Source: Haloplanus vescus | GTDB taxonomy: Archaea; Halobacteriota; Halobacteria; Halobacteriales; Haloferacaceae | Direction of reading: 5' to 3' | Assembly (NCBI RefSeq): GCF_900107665.1 | Contig: NZ_FNQT01000001.1 | Coordinates: 231,742 to 295,741 of the forward strand | Length of the DNA stretch: 64,000 nucleotides | Part shown: positions 17,290-25,852 of the stretch, piece by piece | Layout: every line of letters starts with the position of its first letter | Position numbering within the stretch: the stretch's first letter is position 1 | Position numbers and translations under genes: made by a program | Notes under the pieces: generated by a model | Database searches by the model: none | The model's input: only the letters and a program-made list of their open reading frames with translations | Told to the model about the DNA's origin: nothing

Positions 17290-17916
17290 GTGTCCGACCC
17301 CGTTCGACGCTGTCCGGCGCACGGCTACAGCGACGGTGCCTGTCACTGCGGGACCGTGGGCGAGACGGTGCTTCCGGCGGACCGCCGCACCCAGCTCTCG
17401 AAGTTCCTGAGCGGCGCGCTCAGACACTTCCCCGACGACGCCGGCCTGTCGCTGGACGACCAGGGTTGGACGGCGTGGCCGGCGGTAGTCGAGGCGGTGA
17501 GCGAGCGCTACCCGTGGGCCGACAGCGACGCCGTCGCGGCCGTGGTGGCGACGGACCCGAAGGGGCGGTTCGAACGAGACGACGGCCGCGTCCGCGCCGC
17601 CTACGGTCACTCCGTCGACGTCGACTTGGACCCCACCGACGACCCCGTCCCCGACCGACTCTATCACGGCACGTCGCCATCGGCCGCCGACTCGATACGC
17701 GAGGAGGGACTGAAGCCGATGGGGCGCCAGCAGGTCCATCTCTCGGCGACCCGCGAGGACGCGCGGGCGGTCGGGCGGCGCCACGCCTCTGACCCGGTCG
17801 TCTTCGCCGTCGACGCCGCGGCGCTCGCCGAGGAGTTTCGAATCGCCAAGCGCGGCGAGGGGACGTACACCGTCGACCGAGTGCCGCCCGCGTTCCTGAC
17901 CGTCGTCGAGGACTAG
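17290..17916 (+). CDS. kptA: RNA 2'-phosphotransferase (Tpt1/KptA family)
   Basis: This enzyme removes a splice-junction 2'-phosphate from RNA using NAD+, releasing ADP-ribose cyclic phosphate. An N-terminal zinc-ribbon-like segment (CPAHGYSDGACHCG) precedes the catalytic domain. Family motifs are QLSKFLSGALRHFPDDAGL, YHGTSPSAADSIREEGL and QQVHLSATREDA. It is 208 residues. The start GTG at 17290 lies 30 nt after sucD with an oligo-T element about 27 nt upstream, so it is probably leaderless. Its stop overlaps the convergent neighbour's stop at CTAG. Confidence 0.92.
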   Translation: MSDPVRRCPAHGYSDGACHCGTVGETVLPADRRTQLSKFLSGALRHFPDDAGLSLDDQGWTAWPAVVEAVSERYPWADSDAVAAVVATDPKGRFERDDGRVRAAYGHSVDVDLDPTDDPVPDRLYHGTSPSAADSIREEGLKPMGRQQVHLSATREDARAVGRRHASDPVVFAVDAAALAEEFRIAKRGEGTYTVDRVPPAFLTVVED

Positions 17917-18752
17917 TCGTCGGTCGCGTCGTCGGCGACGGGTGCACGTTCGGCCTCTGCCGCCACTTCGACGGTCGAGAGCGGGCCGTGATACGTCGAG
18001 CGATAGCCGAGGAGGACGTCGTGGCCATCCGCGGACATGAGCACGGGCCAGAACGCCTCGTCGGCGACGAGTGCGTCGCCGTCGGCCGTCGCAAACGTCT
18101 CGCCCGGCGCGACGCGTTCGAAGTTCTCGGCGAGGACGTCGTAGGACTCGCCCGGTTCCTTGTAGATGGCTTCGCTGACCTCGTAGAAGCCCGGGTCCGG
18201 AGCCGGCGGGTCGCCGGGGAGGACGCCGGTGTGCTGGAAGAAGGCGACGAGGCAGTCGTAGGCGTTGTCGACGGCGCGCTCGGACCCCTGATACCCCGCT
18301 TCGATGTCGACGAAGCCGGGAAGTTCGACGGAGCGCCCGTCGGCGACGACGGTGAAATCGACGGCGGCGGTGACGGGCAGGTGCGCGACCACGTCGCGCT
18401 TTCGCTCGTTCAGGTACGCGACGTTGGCGAACGCTCGCTCGGAGGACACCGTAGAGTGGATGCCCAAGGAGAGACAGCCCTCGACTTCCGTCAGGAGTTC
18501 GTGCGCGAGTCGTTCCTCGTACAGGTCGCTCTCGGGGTCGCCCGGGAGCGCACGATTCAAATCCGTCTCGACGTAGCGCACGTTGTCTTCCAGTGCGCGT
18601 TCGTTCGCGATAATCAACTTCGCCGGGCGGTCGACGTCGGGGTCCGTCGCGAGGAAGCGTTCGATGGCCCGCGCGCCGCAGGGTTCGTCACCGTGGACGG
18701 CACCGACGACCGCCACCTCCGGCGTTCCCTCACCGACCGTGTGGACCTGCAT
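17913..18752 (-). CDS. Succinylglutamate desuccinylase/aspartoacylase-family metallo-hydrolase
   Basis: This 279-residue M14-like zinc hydrolase is of the AstE/AspA superfamily. The zinc-binding motif is near the N-terminus (VVGAVHGDEPCGARAI), followed by NERALEDNVRYVETDLNRAL and LGIHSTVSSERAF. These proteins cleave acyl groups from amino acids, but the substrate cannot be deduced here. The ATG at 18750-18752 gives the expected short lead before the HGDE motif. It is monocistronic and convergent with kptA. Confidence 0.85.
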   Translation of the reverse strand: MQVHTVGEGTPEVAVVGAVHGDEPCGARAIERFLATDPDVDRPAKLIIANERALEDNVRYVETDLNRALPGDPESDLYEERLAHELLTEVEGCLSLGIHSTVSSERAFANVAYLNERKRDVVAHLPVTAAVDFTVVADGRSVELPGFVDIEAGYQGSERAVDNAYDCLVAFFQHTGVLPGDPPAPDPGFYEVSEAIYKEPGESYDVLAENFERVAPGETFATADGDALVADEAFWPVLMSADGHDVLLGYRSTYHGPLSTVEVAAEAERAPVADDATDD

Positions 18753-18829
18753 GGACGGCCCTTGACAGCGACGGCCGAAAAACTGTTCCCTACCACCCGC
18801 CCGCCGACGCTCGCGACCGACACGCGCCG

Positions 18830-19468
18830 TCAGTAGCCGGTCCCGAGGTAGGTGTGGACGGCGTCCCCGTCCTCGAGTTCGTCGACGAGCGCGATGGCGA
18901 AGTCCGCCATCGAGATGTAGCTCTCACCGTCGTCGTCGGCCACGAGTTCGCGGTCGGCCGTCCGATACTCGCCGGTTCGCTCGCCGGGTTCGATAAGTGC
19001 CGCGGGCGCGACGTACGACCACGCGAGGTCGTCGGCATCGCTGAGAACGTTGTACGCGTCGATAGCGGCCCGTGCGACCGGTTCCCACTCCTCGGGGAAG
19101 TCCGCTGTCTCGATGAGCATCGTCTCCGGCCCGACCATGAGTCCGCCGGCGCCGCCGGTCCAGACGAGTCGAGAGACGCCCGCCCGGCGCAGGCCCTCGA
19201 TGACGGCGCTCATCATGGTCGTGAGAATCTCGGGTGACGCGTCCTCGTCCGGACCGAGGGTCGAGATGACGGCATCGTGGCCTGCCGCGAGCTTCGCCAC
19301 GTCGTCGGCGTCGGTCGCATCGCCGGCGACGGCGACGAAGTCCTCGTCGTCGACTCCCTCGACCGCCCCGCTTCGGGAGACGCCCGTGACGACGTGGCCA
19401 CGGTCGAGGAGTTCGGCGGCCGTTCGCTGTCCGATGCGTCCGCTCGCGCCGAGGAGTAACACGTTCAT
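18830..19468 (-). CDS. NAD(P)-binding atypical short-chain dehydrogenase (NmrA/YwnB-like)
   Basis: This 212-residue Rossmann protein starts MNVLLLGASGRIGQRTAAEL, with the GASGRIG dinucleotide motif at residues 7-13. It continues with SRSGAVEGVD and HDAVISTLGPDED. It lacks a clear YxxxK catalytic pair, so it fits the atypical SDR group of NAD(P)H reductases or regulators. A TATA-like CCTATATTA on the minus strand (about 19,533-19,540) lies 65-70 nt upstream, giving a leader of about 40 nt that contains a small palindrome. Confidence 0.85.
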   Translation of the reverse strand: MNVLLLGASGRIGQRTAAELLDRGHVVTGVSRSGAVEGVDDEDFVAVAGDATDADDVAKLAAGHDAVISTLGPDEDASPEILTTMMSAVIEGLRRAGVSRLVWTGGAGGLMVGPETMLIETADFPEEWEPVARAAIDAYNVLSDADDLAWSYVAPAALIEPGERTGEYRTADRELVADDDGESYISMADFAIALVDELEDGDAVHTYLGTGY

Positions 19469-19492
19469 GAGAGGGTGCTGACGGAGGGAAGT

Positions 19493-19506
19493 CCCGCGAA
19501 CGCGGG
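19493..19506. repeat. 14-bp palindrome in the leader of the SDR gene
   Basis: CCCGCGAACGCGGG is fully self-complementary and lies 24 nt upstream of the start codon, just after the expected transcript start. It could form a small hairpin in the mRNA or bind a dimeric regulator. Confidence 0.6.
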
Positions 19507-19568
19507 TATGGCGAGAATATCGCACACGAGCGTAATATAGGTTGCCGAACGCCGACCGCGACTCGCGA

Positions 19569-20885
19569 TTACGACATGATGGTGGCTAGCTGTCGCTCAA
19601 CGCGGTCGACGTTCTCCACGAGGTCCTCGACCATCTGGTGTTGAGTTTCGTTGGCGTCTGCCAAGCCGTCGATGGACTCGGAGATGTCGGCGGCCCGCCG
19701 CGACACGCCGTCTATCATGCTGGCCATCTCCTCCGCGCTCGCCGCTTGGTCGTCGGTGGCTTCCGCGATTTCGGTGATTCCTTGGTCGGTCTCTATCGTC
19801 GCGGAGCGGATTGCTTCTTGGTTGTCCAAGACCGTCTCCAAGTCCGACAGTCCGCGCTGAATCTCGTCCATCGTCTCTTGGACGGCGTCGACCGTGTGGT
19901 CGGTCATCTCGCTGACCTCCTTGACGATGGTCTCTACCTCGTCGGCGTGCTGTTTCGACTCGTTTGCCAACTCCTTGATTTCGTTGGCGACGACTGCGAA
20001 CCCGTCGCTGTTGCCGTCGCTGCGGGCGGCTTCGATGTTCGCGTTCAGCGCCAGAATGTTCGTCTGGTCCGCGATATCGTTGATTACTTCGACGAACTCG
20101 TCGATTTCTGCAATGTGGTCCTGGAGCTCTGCCGTGTCTGTGGCGACCTGTTCGGCGGACTCCGTCGCCGCGCTGACGCGTTCGATGGTCTCGGTCGCCG
20201 TCTCGACGGACTCTTCGGCGAGGTCTCTCGCTCGCTCGCTTTGGTCGCTCACTTCTTCGGCGCTGGAGGCGATTTCCTCGACGCTCGCACTGAACCCGGA
20301 GACTTCCGACTGGACCTCGTTCAGGTTGCTAGCCTGTTCGTCCGCGACGTCTCGAATCTCACTCGACTGCTCGGTGACCGCCTGTGCCGACGTCCGGAGT
20401 TCGTCGACCGCGGATTCGACGTCGCCGGTCATCTGCGATTGGAGTTCCTGCAGCTCGGTCCGCTGTTCGACGATATCGCTGAAATCGACCAGGAACTCGA
20501 CCGCACCCATAGTGTCACCGTTCGGCCCGAGCAAGGGGACGGCCACCGCGCGAGCGTGGACCGTCGACCCGTCCGGCCGTTCGGCTGACCGAAACTCGGA
20601 CTCGCGTATCGGTGTCGCCGTCCGAATAACCTCCTCGGCGAGCGTCTCGGATTCGCCTTCGGTCCCGAACACGTCGTAGGCGTTCATCCCGACTGCCTCG
20701 CTCGACGGGAGGCCGAGCAGCGTTTCGAGCGCGCCGTTCCACTGCGTGATAACGCCGTCCGCGTCGACGGCAAACGCCGGCTCCGGCAAATCGGCAATCA
20801 GTGATTCGAACGTCCGCCGCCAGAATCCCGCATCGGCGTCCATAGAGTCCGGTAACAGTTCCTGCATCGCGTCGCTTTGTGCCAT
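19569..20885 (-). CDS. Soluble PAS-domain methyl-accepting chemotaxis transducer
   Basis: This 438-residue transducer has no membrane segment. A PAS domain spans about residues 25-145 ([20 protein letters not shown]). It is followed by a long coiled signalling domain with the hairpin tip sequence [20 protein letters not shown] near residue 290. Such proteins signal to CheA/CheW from the cytoplasm in response to an internal cue. The TATA-like TTATAATAAGG (about 20,925-20,935, minus strand) is 45 nt before the ATG. No che genes are nearby. Confidence 0.93.
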   Translation of the reverse strand: MAQSDAMQELLPDSMDADAGFWRRTFESLIADLPEPAFAVDADGVITQWNGALETLLGLPSSEAVGMNAYDVFGTEGESETLAEEVIRTATPIRESEFRSAERPDGSTVHARAVAVPLLGPNGDTMGAVEFLVDFSDIVEQRTELQELQSQMTGDVESAVDELRTSAQAVTEQSSEIRDVADEQASNLNEVQSEVSGFSASVEEIASSAEEVSDQSERARDLAEESVETATETIERVSAATESAEQVATDTAELQDHIAEIDEFVEVINDIADQTNILALNANIEAARSDGNSDGFAVVANEIKELANESKQHADEVETIVKEVSEMTDHTVDAVQETMDEIQRGLSDLETVLDNQEAIRSATIETDQGITEIAEATDDQAASAEEMASMIDGVSRRAADISESIDGLADANETQHQMVEDLVENVDRVERQLATIMS

Positions 20886-21105
20886 TGCTAGCTCTTCTTG
20901 GGTGGGTGTTCTAATTGTTGTGACCTTATTATAATCTCTGAGAACAACGGTGCGAAGCGTTCAGCGACGCGAATCAAGTGTCTCTCTGACCGAGTGACAA
21001 ATCACGTCACTCCATCGGCGGAGCACTCACGAACCGTACGTCAATCGAAGACGTACTAATCATACCGCCGAGAAGTCTATATTCGGCTACCCCGACAGAC
21101 TACTA

Positions 21106-21492
21106 ATGATCGAGGATGCCGCACATCGCATCACCACGTATCTCCGCGAGCAAATCGACGACGGACTCCGAACCGTCGTCGTTCTACGGCCCGACCGGTG
21201 GGCCGGGATATATCTCCGCTCGGACCTGCAAGAGACCTACGACGGCGGGTCGTACGAGGACGTTCTCGACACGTTTCGGGACGGAGAGACGTTCGATTTC
21301 GACGACGAAATCGGGGAAATCGGGCAGCGCCGCGCCTTAGTCCACTACTACGAGGAGGCGTTCGTGTTCCTGTTCCCGTTCGACGACGGCGAGGTCATCT
21401 TGGTGAGCGTCGAGGCGGACGCCGGACGAGAGCTGTTGATGTTCATCGAGACGTGTCGACGGCAGATCTACGACGATTTGGAGTATCAGTAG
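21106..21492 (+). CDS. Conserved haloarchaeal 128-aa protein, unknown function
   Basis: This small acidic soluble protein reads MIEDAAHRITTYLREQIDDG, then TVVVLRPDRWAGIYLRSDLQ, and ends ETCRRQIYDDLEYQ. The alternation of helix and strand with a central FVFLFPFDDGEVILVSVEAD suggests a compact alpha/beta fold. No catalytic motif is visible. A TATA-like CTATATT (21,075-21,082) lies about 27 nt before the ATG, so the transcript is probably leaderless. The neighbours are unrelated. Confidence 0.75.
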   Translation: MIEDAAHRITTYLREQIDDGLRTVVVLRPDRWAGIYLRSDLQETYDGGSYEDVLDTFRDGETFDFDDEIGEIGQRRALVHYYEEAFVFLFPFDDGEVILVSVEADAGRELLMFIETCRRQIYDDLEYQ

Positions 21493-21571
21493 GTCGGTAG
21501 GGTTCTCTATTCAGAGTCTTCGATTACTGCCAGAGAACTCACTGTGAGAGTCCTCGACCCGGCTGGCGAGT

Positions 21572-21952
21572 TCAACTGACGACGACATCGAATTCGATTG
21601 CATCGGGATGCACTTCGACATCCAACCCCCGCGAATCTGCGCTATCTGTGAATTCGTGTGTCCCTTCGGGGCCGTCTCGAATCGTGACGTGGACGCGTGC
21701 CGTCTCCGCGCCGACGACGTTGGAATACTGCTTTTTCGTCCCTCGAAGGACGCCCTCGACGGGGGCGAGCGTAAACGTGTCGTCGAGCAGTTGCTTGCTG
21801 TCGTCGACCCGGGTTACGGTAATCTCACCGGTGATTTCACACTCCGTCTCGTTTCGCACCGTGATATCGTCTACGTTGCCCATCGAACAGCCAGAGAGAC
21901 TGCCGACCCCAGCGACCATCATGGCCGTGAATCGCCGTCTGGAACGTTGCAC
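21572..21952 (-). CDS. Secreted lipoprotein, TAT signal, unknown function
   Basis: This 126-residue exported protein starts at a GTG and carries a TAT-type signal with lipobox (RRRFTAMMVAGVGSLSGC). The mature part is a single beta-rich domain containing ITVRNETECEITGEITVTR, resembling small haloarchaeal Ig-like or SipW-type secreted domains. It is monocistronic. No partner is apparent. Confidence 0.75.
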   Translation of the reverse strand: MQRSRRRFTAMMVAGVGSLSGCSMGNVDDITVRNETECEITGEITVTRVDDSKQLLDDTFTLAPVEGVLRGTKKQYSNVVGAETARVHVTIRDGPEGTHEFTDSADSRGLDVEVHPDAIEFDVVVS

Positions 21953-22037
21953 GGGGATTGATCATACTCTCTGCACACGTGTGTCTTGTTGCTAATATGA
22001 CGACGAGGGCAGCGGTCGAGAAGTGGTGATACGCAGG

Positions 22038-22361
22038 CTAGCTCTCCGTCGCAATCTGTAGCGAATAGGCGATACACACCAACCCGGCGAGTTGGGTCAG
22101 CCTGACGAGGAGGCGGACGACGTTTTGGAGGTCGATGGGAAGGACGCGGAACGCGAGCAGTCCTTGGCCGGTGACCGCGAGCGTGTACGTCAGCCCGAAG
22201 AGGAGTATCATCCCGACCGAGAGCCAGCGCATTGACCGCTCGTCGTTTCGTCGAAGCCCGCGATACGCTTGATAGCCGATGTAGAGGCCGATAACCGCGG
22301 AGACGGTCGATACGGCCCCTGCGAGCAGGCCGACCGGCGATCCGAATCCAACGACCGACAT
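22038..22361 (-). CDS. Three-helix membrane protein coupled to an HTH gene
   Basis: This 107-residue membrane protein has hydrophobic segments PVGLLAGAVSTVSAVIGLYI, LSVGMILLFGLTYTLAV and LVRLTQLAGLVCIAYSL. The ATG at 22359-22361 overlaps the stop of the upstream HTH gene as ATGA. Small membrane proteins of this sort accompany HTH regulators repeatedly in haloarchaea, which suggests a membrane-linked regulatory pair. The function is unknown. Confidence 0.72.
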   Translation of the reverse strand: MSVVGFGSPVGLLAGAVSTVSAVIGLYIGYQAYRGLRRNDERSMRWLSVGMILLFGLTYTLAVTGQGLLAFRVLPIDLQNVVRLLVRLTQLAGLVCIAYSLQIATES

Positions 22362-22813
22362 CAGAATTTCCCCCACATGTTCGTCAGTTGGTCCGCGATA
22401 TCGTCGCTTTCCCGGTCGATGTCCCACGCCAACTCGCCGTCGTGAACCGTGAGTTCGAATCGCTCGAGCCGTGAGACGTACACCGTCTCGTGGTGGCCGT
22501 CGGACCGTGGTCGCGTTCGTTCCCCGACGAGGCCGGCATCGGTCAGCCGGTCGAGTCGGCGGTAAATCGACGACGTCGAGACCCCACAGCGCTCGCTGAG
22601 TTCGGCGGCCGACAGCGGTGTCTCGCTGGTCGCCGCCAGAATCGAGCGCACGTGCTCGTCGTCCAGCAGTGAGACGACGGTCGCGAGGTCCACGTCGGGC
22701 ATCTGTCTATCCGGACTCATCAGCGTCGTACAAACATTCTGGATTTCATACTCAATCACCTCGCGGAGACGTCGGCACCTGGCGCTCGGCGCTCGGTACG
22801 CAACGTCAGTCAT
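22361..22813 (-). CDS. Winged-helix (ArsR-like) transcriptional regulator
   Basis: This 150-residue regulator contains a winged helix centred on LSAAELSERCGVSTSSIYRR and LTDAGLVGERTRPRSDGHHE. The C-terminal part (VYVSRLERFELTVHDGELAW) may sense or dimerise. The start ATG at 22811-22813 overlaps the stop of the upstream lipoprotein gene as ATGA. An internal ATG at 22720 would give a more usual N-terminus. It lies in a lipoprotein-regulator-membrane protein operon. Confidence 0.82.
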   Translation of the reverse strand: MTDVAYRAPSARCRRLREVIEYEIQNVCTTLMSPDRQMPDVDLATVVSLLDDEHVRSILAATSETPLSAAELSERCGVSTSSIYRRLDRLTDAGLVGERTRPRSDGHHETVYVSRLERFELTVHDGELAWDIDRESDDIADQLTNMWGKF

Positions 22814-24042
22814 CGGTCGCCCTCCAGGGCCACGTGGAAGAGTACGTGAAAGTGCGTTCCACCCGTCGAGTACACGAGACTGACCCCCCTCGCGTCGCGA
22901 TGCTCGCTCAGGTCCACGGTCGCTTCCGCCCCGGACGAAACGGTGTCGGCGTCCGACCAGAGGGGCCGTTTCTCGATTTCACCGGCGTCGTCCGGATGGT
23001 CGATGTCGTAATAGAGCCTGTCTGCGCGGACTGATTCGCCGGCCTCGTGTCGAATCGTGACGCGCTCCGCCTCGTGGCGTCCGCCCCACGTCACCTGCGG
23101 GAGGTCCAACTGGGGGTCTCTCTCGGGATTCGAATCGAAGGGTATCCGGGTTTCGACCGTCGCGAGCTGGCCGTCTACGTGGACGTCGAAGGTTTCGGCC
23201 TCCGCCGAGAATCGGTAGTCGTCTTCACGGAGGGCGTTCTCCAGTGCCTGCGTCGTCGGCACGGAAGCTCCGTCGTAGCGGTAATAGACTATCTGATAGG
23301 CCGTCTCGCCGTCGAATCTGAACGCGTCGGCGAGCATCGCCTGTCGCCCCGTCGGGTCGTGACTCTCCGTGTTGACGATGAGGTATGCGTTCCCACCGGC
23401 CGCCGTCGTGAGCTGCTCGAATCCCGCGTTCGCCTCGTGATATCGGGGCCGTTCGCCGCCGCCTGCGTCGACGACTGCTTCCAGATTCGGCCGGCTGTGA
23501 ACGTGTTCGCTCTCCCACACGATGACCCCGTCGCCGACGGCGACGCGCCGAGGGACGTCCGAGCGAGCGAAGACGTCGAATCCTCGGTACTGGCCGGTAC
23601 GTTCGTAGCCACTGCCGGCGACAGTTTCGACGACGTGCGCCCGGTCGAAGGCCGCCTCGATGACGGTTCCGAAGCTGGAATCTAGGAACTGGTCGTAGTT
23701 CTCGAAACCGACCCCGAAGTAGTCTACGTCTGCCTTACTGTACGCGCGTCCCGCGACGAACTTCTCCGGTGCGCCGGGCCGAGGACCGGTCGACTGCAAC
23801 GCGACGAACGCGTACGGGTCTGGCGAATCGGTACTCGTCGGCGCGGGAAGCCACGTTCGGTACGTGGGGTCGTCTCCAGCTGGAACGTCGAGACGACCGT
23901 AGCGTTGGTTCCCGCCGAGCGGTGGAAGACTAGAGAGACACCCGGCAGTCAGCGTCGAGAGCGACGTTGCGAGTGCTGCACCGCCGGTTGCGAGCAGGCG
24001 GCGGCGCGTCGAATCGATGGAGGGCCGATGTCGAGGGGGCAT
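22810..24042 (-). CDS. TAT-exported lipoprotein heading an HTH/membrane-protein operon
   Basis: This 410-residue secreted protein has a TAT signal with lipobox (STRRRLLATGGAALATSLST then LTAGCLSS). The mature part is an alpha/beta protein with no motif I recognise; it includes RYGRLDVPAGDDPTYRTWLP and a FEVEDY-like FGVGFENYDQFLD. A TATA-like TATATGG (about 24,071-24,077, minus strand) lies about 30 nt before the ATG. Its stop overlaps the HTH gene, so the lipoprotein and regulator are co-expressed. It could be an extracellular sensor or a binding protein. Confidence 0.75.
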   Translation of the reverse strand: MPPRHRPSIDSTRRRLLATGGAALATSLSTLTAGCLSSLPPLGGNQRYGRLDVPAGDDPTYRTWLPAPTSTDSPDPYAFVALQSTGPRPGAPEKFVAGRAYSKADVDYFGVGFENYDQFLDSSFGTVIEAAFDRAHVVETVAGSGYERTGQYRGFDVFARSDVPRRVAVGDGVIVWESEHVHSRPNLEAVVDAGGGERPRYHEANAGFEQLTTAAGGNAYLIVNTESHDPTGRQAMLADAFRFDGETAYQIVYYRYDGASVPTTQALENALREDDYRFSAEAETFDVHVDGQLATVETRIPFDSNPERDPQLDLPQVTWGGRHEAERVTIRHEAGESVRADRLYYDIDHPDDAGEIEKRPLWSDADTVSSGAEATVDLSEHRDARGVSLVYSTGGTHFHVLFHVALEGDR

Positions 24043-24220
24043 GCTGCAGTTCGACGCTCGGACGGGACGGCCATATAACGAAATTCTCGGCCCCAGTCAC
24101 GCGCAGGTCGTCGGTGGGTTTTTATGTCAGAGTGGGTCGCATCGGCTCTTCGCTACGTCCCTCTCAGTGTGACCGGGCACTATCGCGGAGCGTCGATGGC
24201 GAGTTTTCGAACGCCTCCAC

Positions 24221-25801
24221 GTGGATGGTGTTCGGGACGAGACACCGGACGAGACCGCCATCTCTTTCGTCGGGGATACGCCATCGCCTGCCGTGTCAGC
24301 CCTCCATACCCGACGACAGCTGCTATCGATGCTCGGCGCGACGGTCGCTTGGAGCGGTGTCGCCGCTGCGACACCAAACTCCCCGTCCGAGACGGGAGGC
24401 TCTACAGCGACCCCTACCGCGGCGCCGACTGACCCCGACCAGCCAATCGGGACGCATCGAACGAGCGGCGTCACGCCGGCACGAGCCGGCTACAACGCCG
24501 ACGAATCTCCCCCGGAAGCAGCAGTCTCCCGGCAGTGGTGTGTCGGCACCGACGCTGCGAATCGCCAGTCCGAGGTGGCTGTCGTCGATGGAACGGTGCT
24601 GTCAGCCACCCCCGAGGGACTGCGCGCGCTTGATGCTCGAACCGGCGAGCGGCAGTGGCGAGCGAGAATCGACGGCGGCCCGCCGACGGTCCGTGACGGA
24701 CGCGTGTACGTCGGCACTGGCGACGCAGTCTCCTGTCTCGGGGACGACTCGGGGCGCGAGCTGTGGACTCGTCGATTGTCACGAGTGACGGCGGAGCCGT
24801 TACTCCTCGACGTGGACGGGCAAGGACTCACCGTGTTCACAGCCGCGAAGCGAATGGACGAGGACGGGGCCACCACCGGTGCGGTGTTGCACGCCCTCGA
24901 CGCCGAGACGGGTGAGACGGCCTATCGCATCCAGGGCGACACGGACTCGATATACGGGACGCTCGCCGGTCGGGGCACGCACGTCTACGGCGGCACGACG
25001 GCCGGCACCGTCATCGCGTTCGACGTCGAGGCCCGCGGCGTCGCGTGGAAAGTCGACCTCGGCGAGTACGTCAATTCGGTCGCTGTGACGGGAGAGACTG
25101 TCTTCGCCGGAAGCCACACGGGCGTCGTGGCCGCGCTCGACCGGACCACGGGCGAGGAACGCTGGCGAACGACGCTCGAGGGCGACGACGTCGAGGTGCG
25201 GGCCCGGCCGGCAGTCACAGCCGACACGGTGTACGTCGCCGCGACCGACGGGAACTTGTACGCCTTCGACCGGGAGACAGGCGCGGAACGCTGGCGCTTC
25301 GACGGCGGTGCGAGGCTCAGCCAACGCCCCGCTGTCGTCGGCGCGGACGCCCCGAGCGTCGTCTTCGGGAGCGACGCCGGCAACGTGTTCAGCGTCGACG
25401 GTTCCGGCGACATGCAGTGGACACACCAACTGCGCGACCGAGTCAACACGCCACCGGTCGTTGTCGACGGAATCGTCTACGTCGGCGACGACACCGGACG
25501 GCTCTACGCACTCGCGAACGCGGAGTCGAATCCCGGTTCCGACGGCGCCTCCTGTCGAACACCCACCAAAACGGCCGAGCGTGAACGGAGAGACACCGAC
25601 GGCGACGGTGTGGTGAACCGCCGCGATTACGCGCCCCGAGACGCGGCCGTCCAGAGTGAGCATGACCACCGAAACAGCGTCCGTCGCTCCGCCAACGAAG
25701 ACGAGGGAGCGGGATTCCTGCTGGGGACTGGCGTCGGTGCCGGCGCCTCACTGCTCGGCGTCGGCCTCGGGTACCTGCTCTGGGGTCGCTCCGACGAGTG
25801 A
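24221..25801 (+). CDS. TAT-exported PQQ-type beta-propeller protein with C-terminal anchor
   Basis: This 526-residue protein contains seven or so PQQ-like blades, each with the pattern xxYALDxxTGxxxW, for example LDARTGERQWRARIDGG and FDRETGAERWRFDGG. A TAT signal (TRRQLLSMLGATVAWSGVAA) lies about 30 residues in. The C-terminus has a dockerin-like DTDGDGVVNRRDYAPRD and a hydrophobic anchor (GTGVGAGASLLGVGLGYLLW). It probably sits outside the cell as a binding or assembly protein. An in-frame GTG at 24293 would place the RR motif closer to the N-terminus and may be the real start. Confidence 0.82.
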   Translation: MDGVRDETPDETAISFVGDTPSPAVSALHTRRQLLSMLGATVAWSGVAAATPNSPSETGGSTATPTAAPTDPDQPIGTHRTSGVTPARAGYNADESPPEAAVSRQWCVGTDAANRQSEVAVVDGTVLSATPEGLRALDARTGERQWRARIDGGPPTVRDGRVYVGTGDAVSCLGDDSGRELWTRRLSRVTAEPLLLDVDGQGLTVFTAAKRMDEDGATTGAVLHALDAETGETAYRIQGDTDSIYGTLAGRGTHVYGGTTAGTVIAFDVEARGVAWKVDLGEYVNSVAVTGETVFAGSHTGVVAALDRTTGEERWRTTLEGDDVEVRARPAVTADTVYVAATDGNLYAFDRETGAERWRFDGGARLSQRPAVVGADAPSVVFGSDAGNVFSVDGSGDMQWTHQLRDRVNTPPVVVDGIVYVGDDTGRLYALANAESNPGSDGASCRTPTKTAERERRDTDGDGVVNRRDYAPRDAAVQSEHDHRNSVRRSANEDEGAGFLLGTGVGAGASLLGVGLGYLLWGRSDE

Positions 25802-25852
25802 GCCGTCGTCCGGTCACACGAACTAAGTGTGTCTGCGGCCCAGTTCAGCGCC

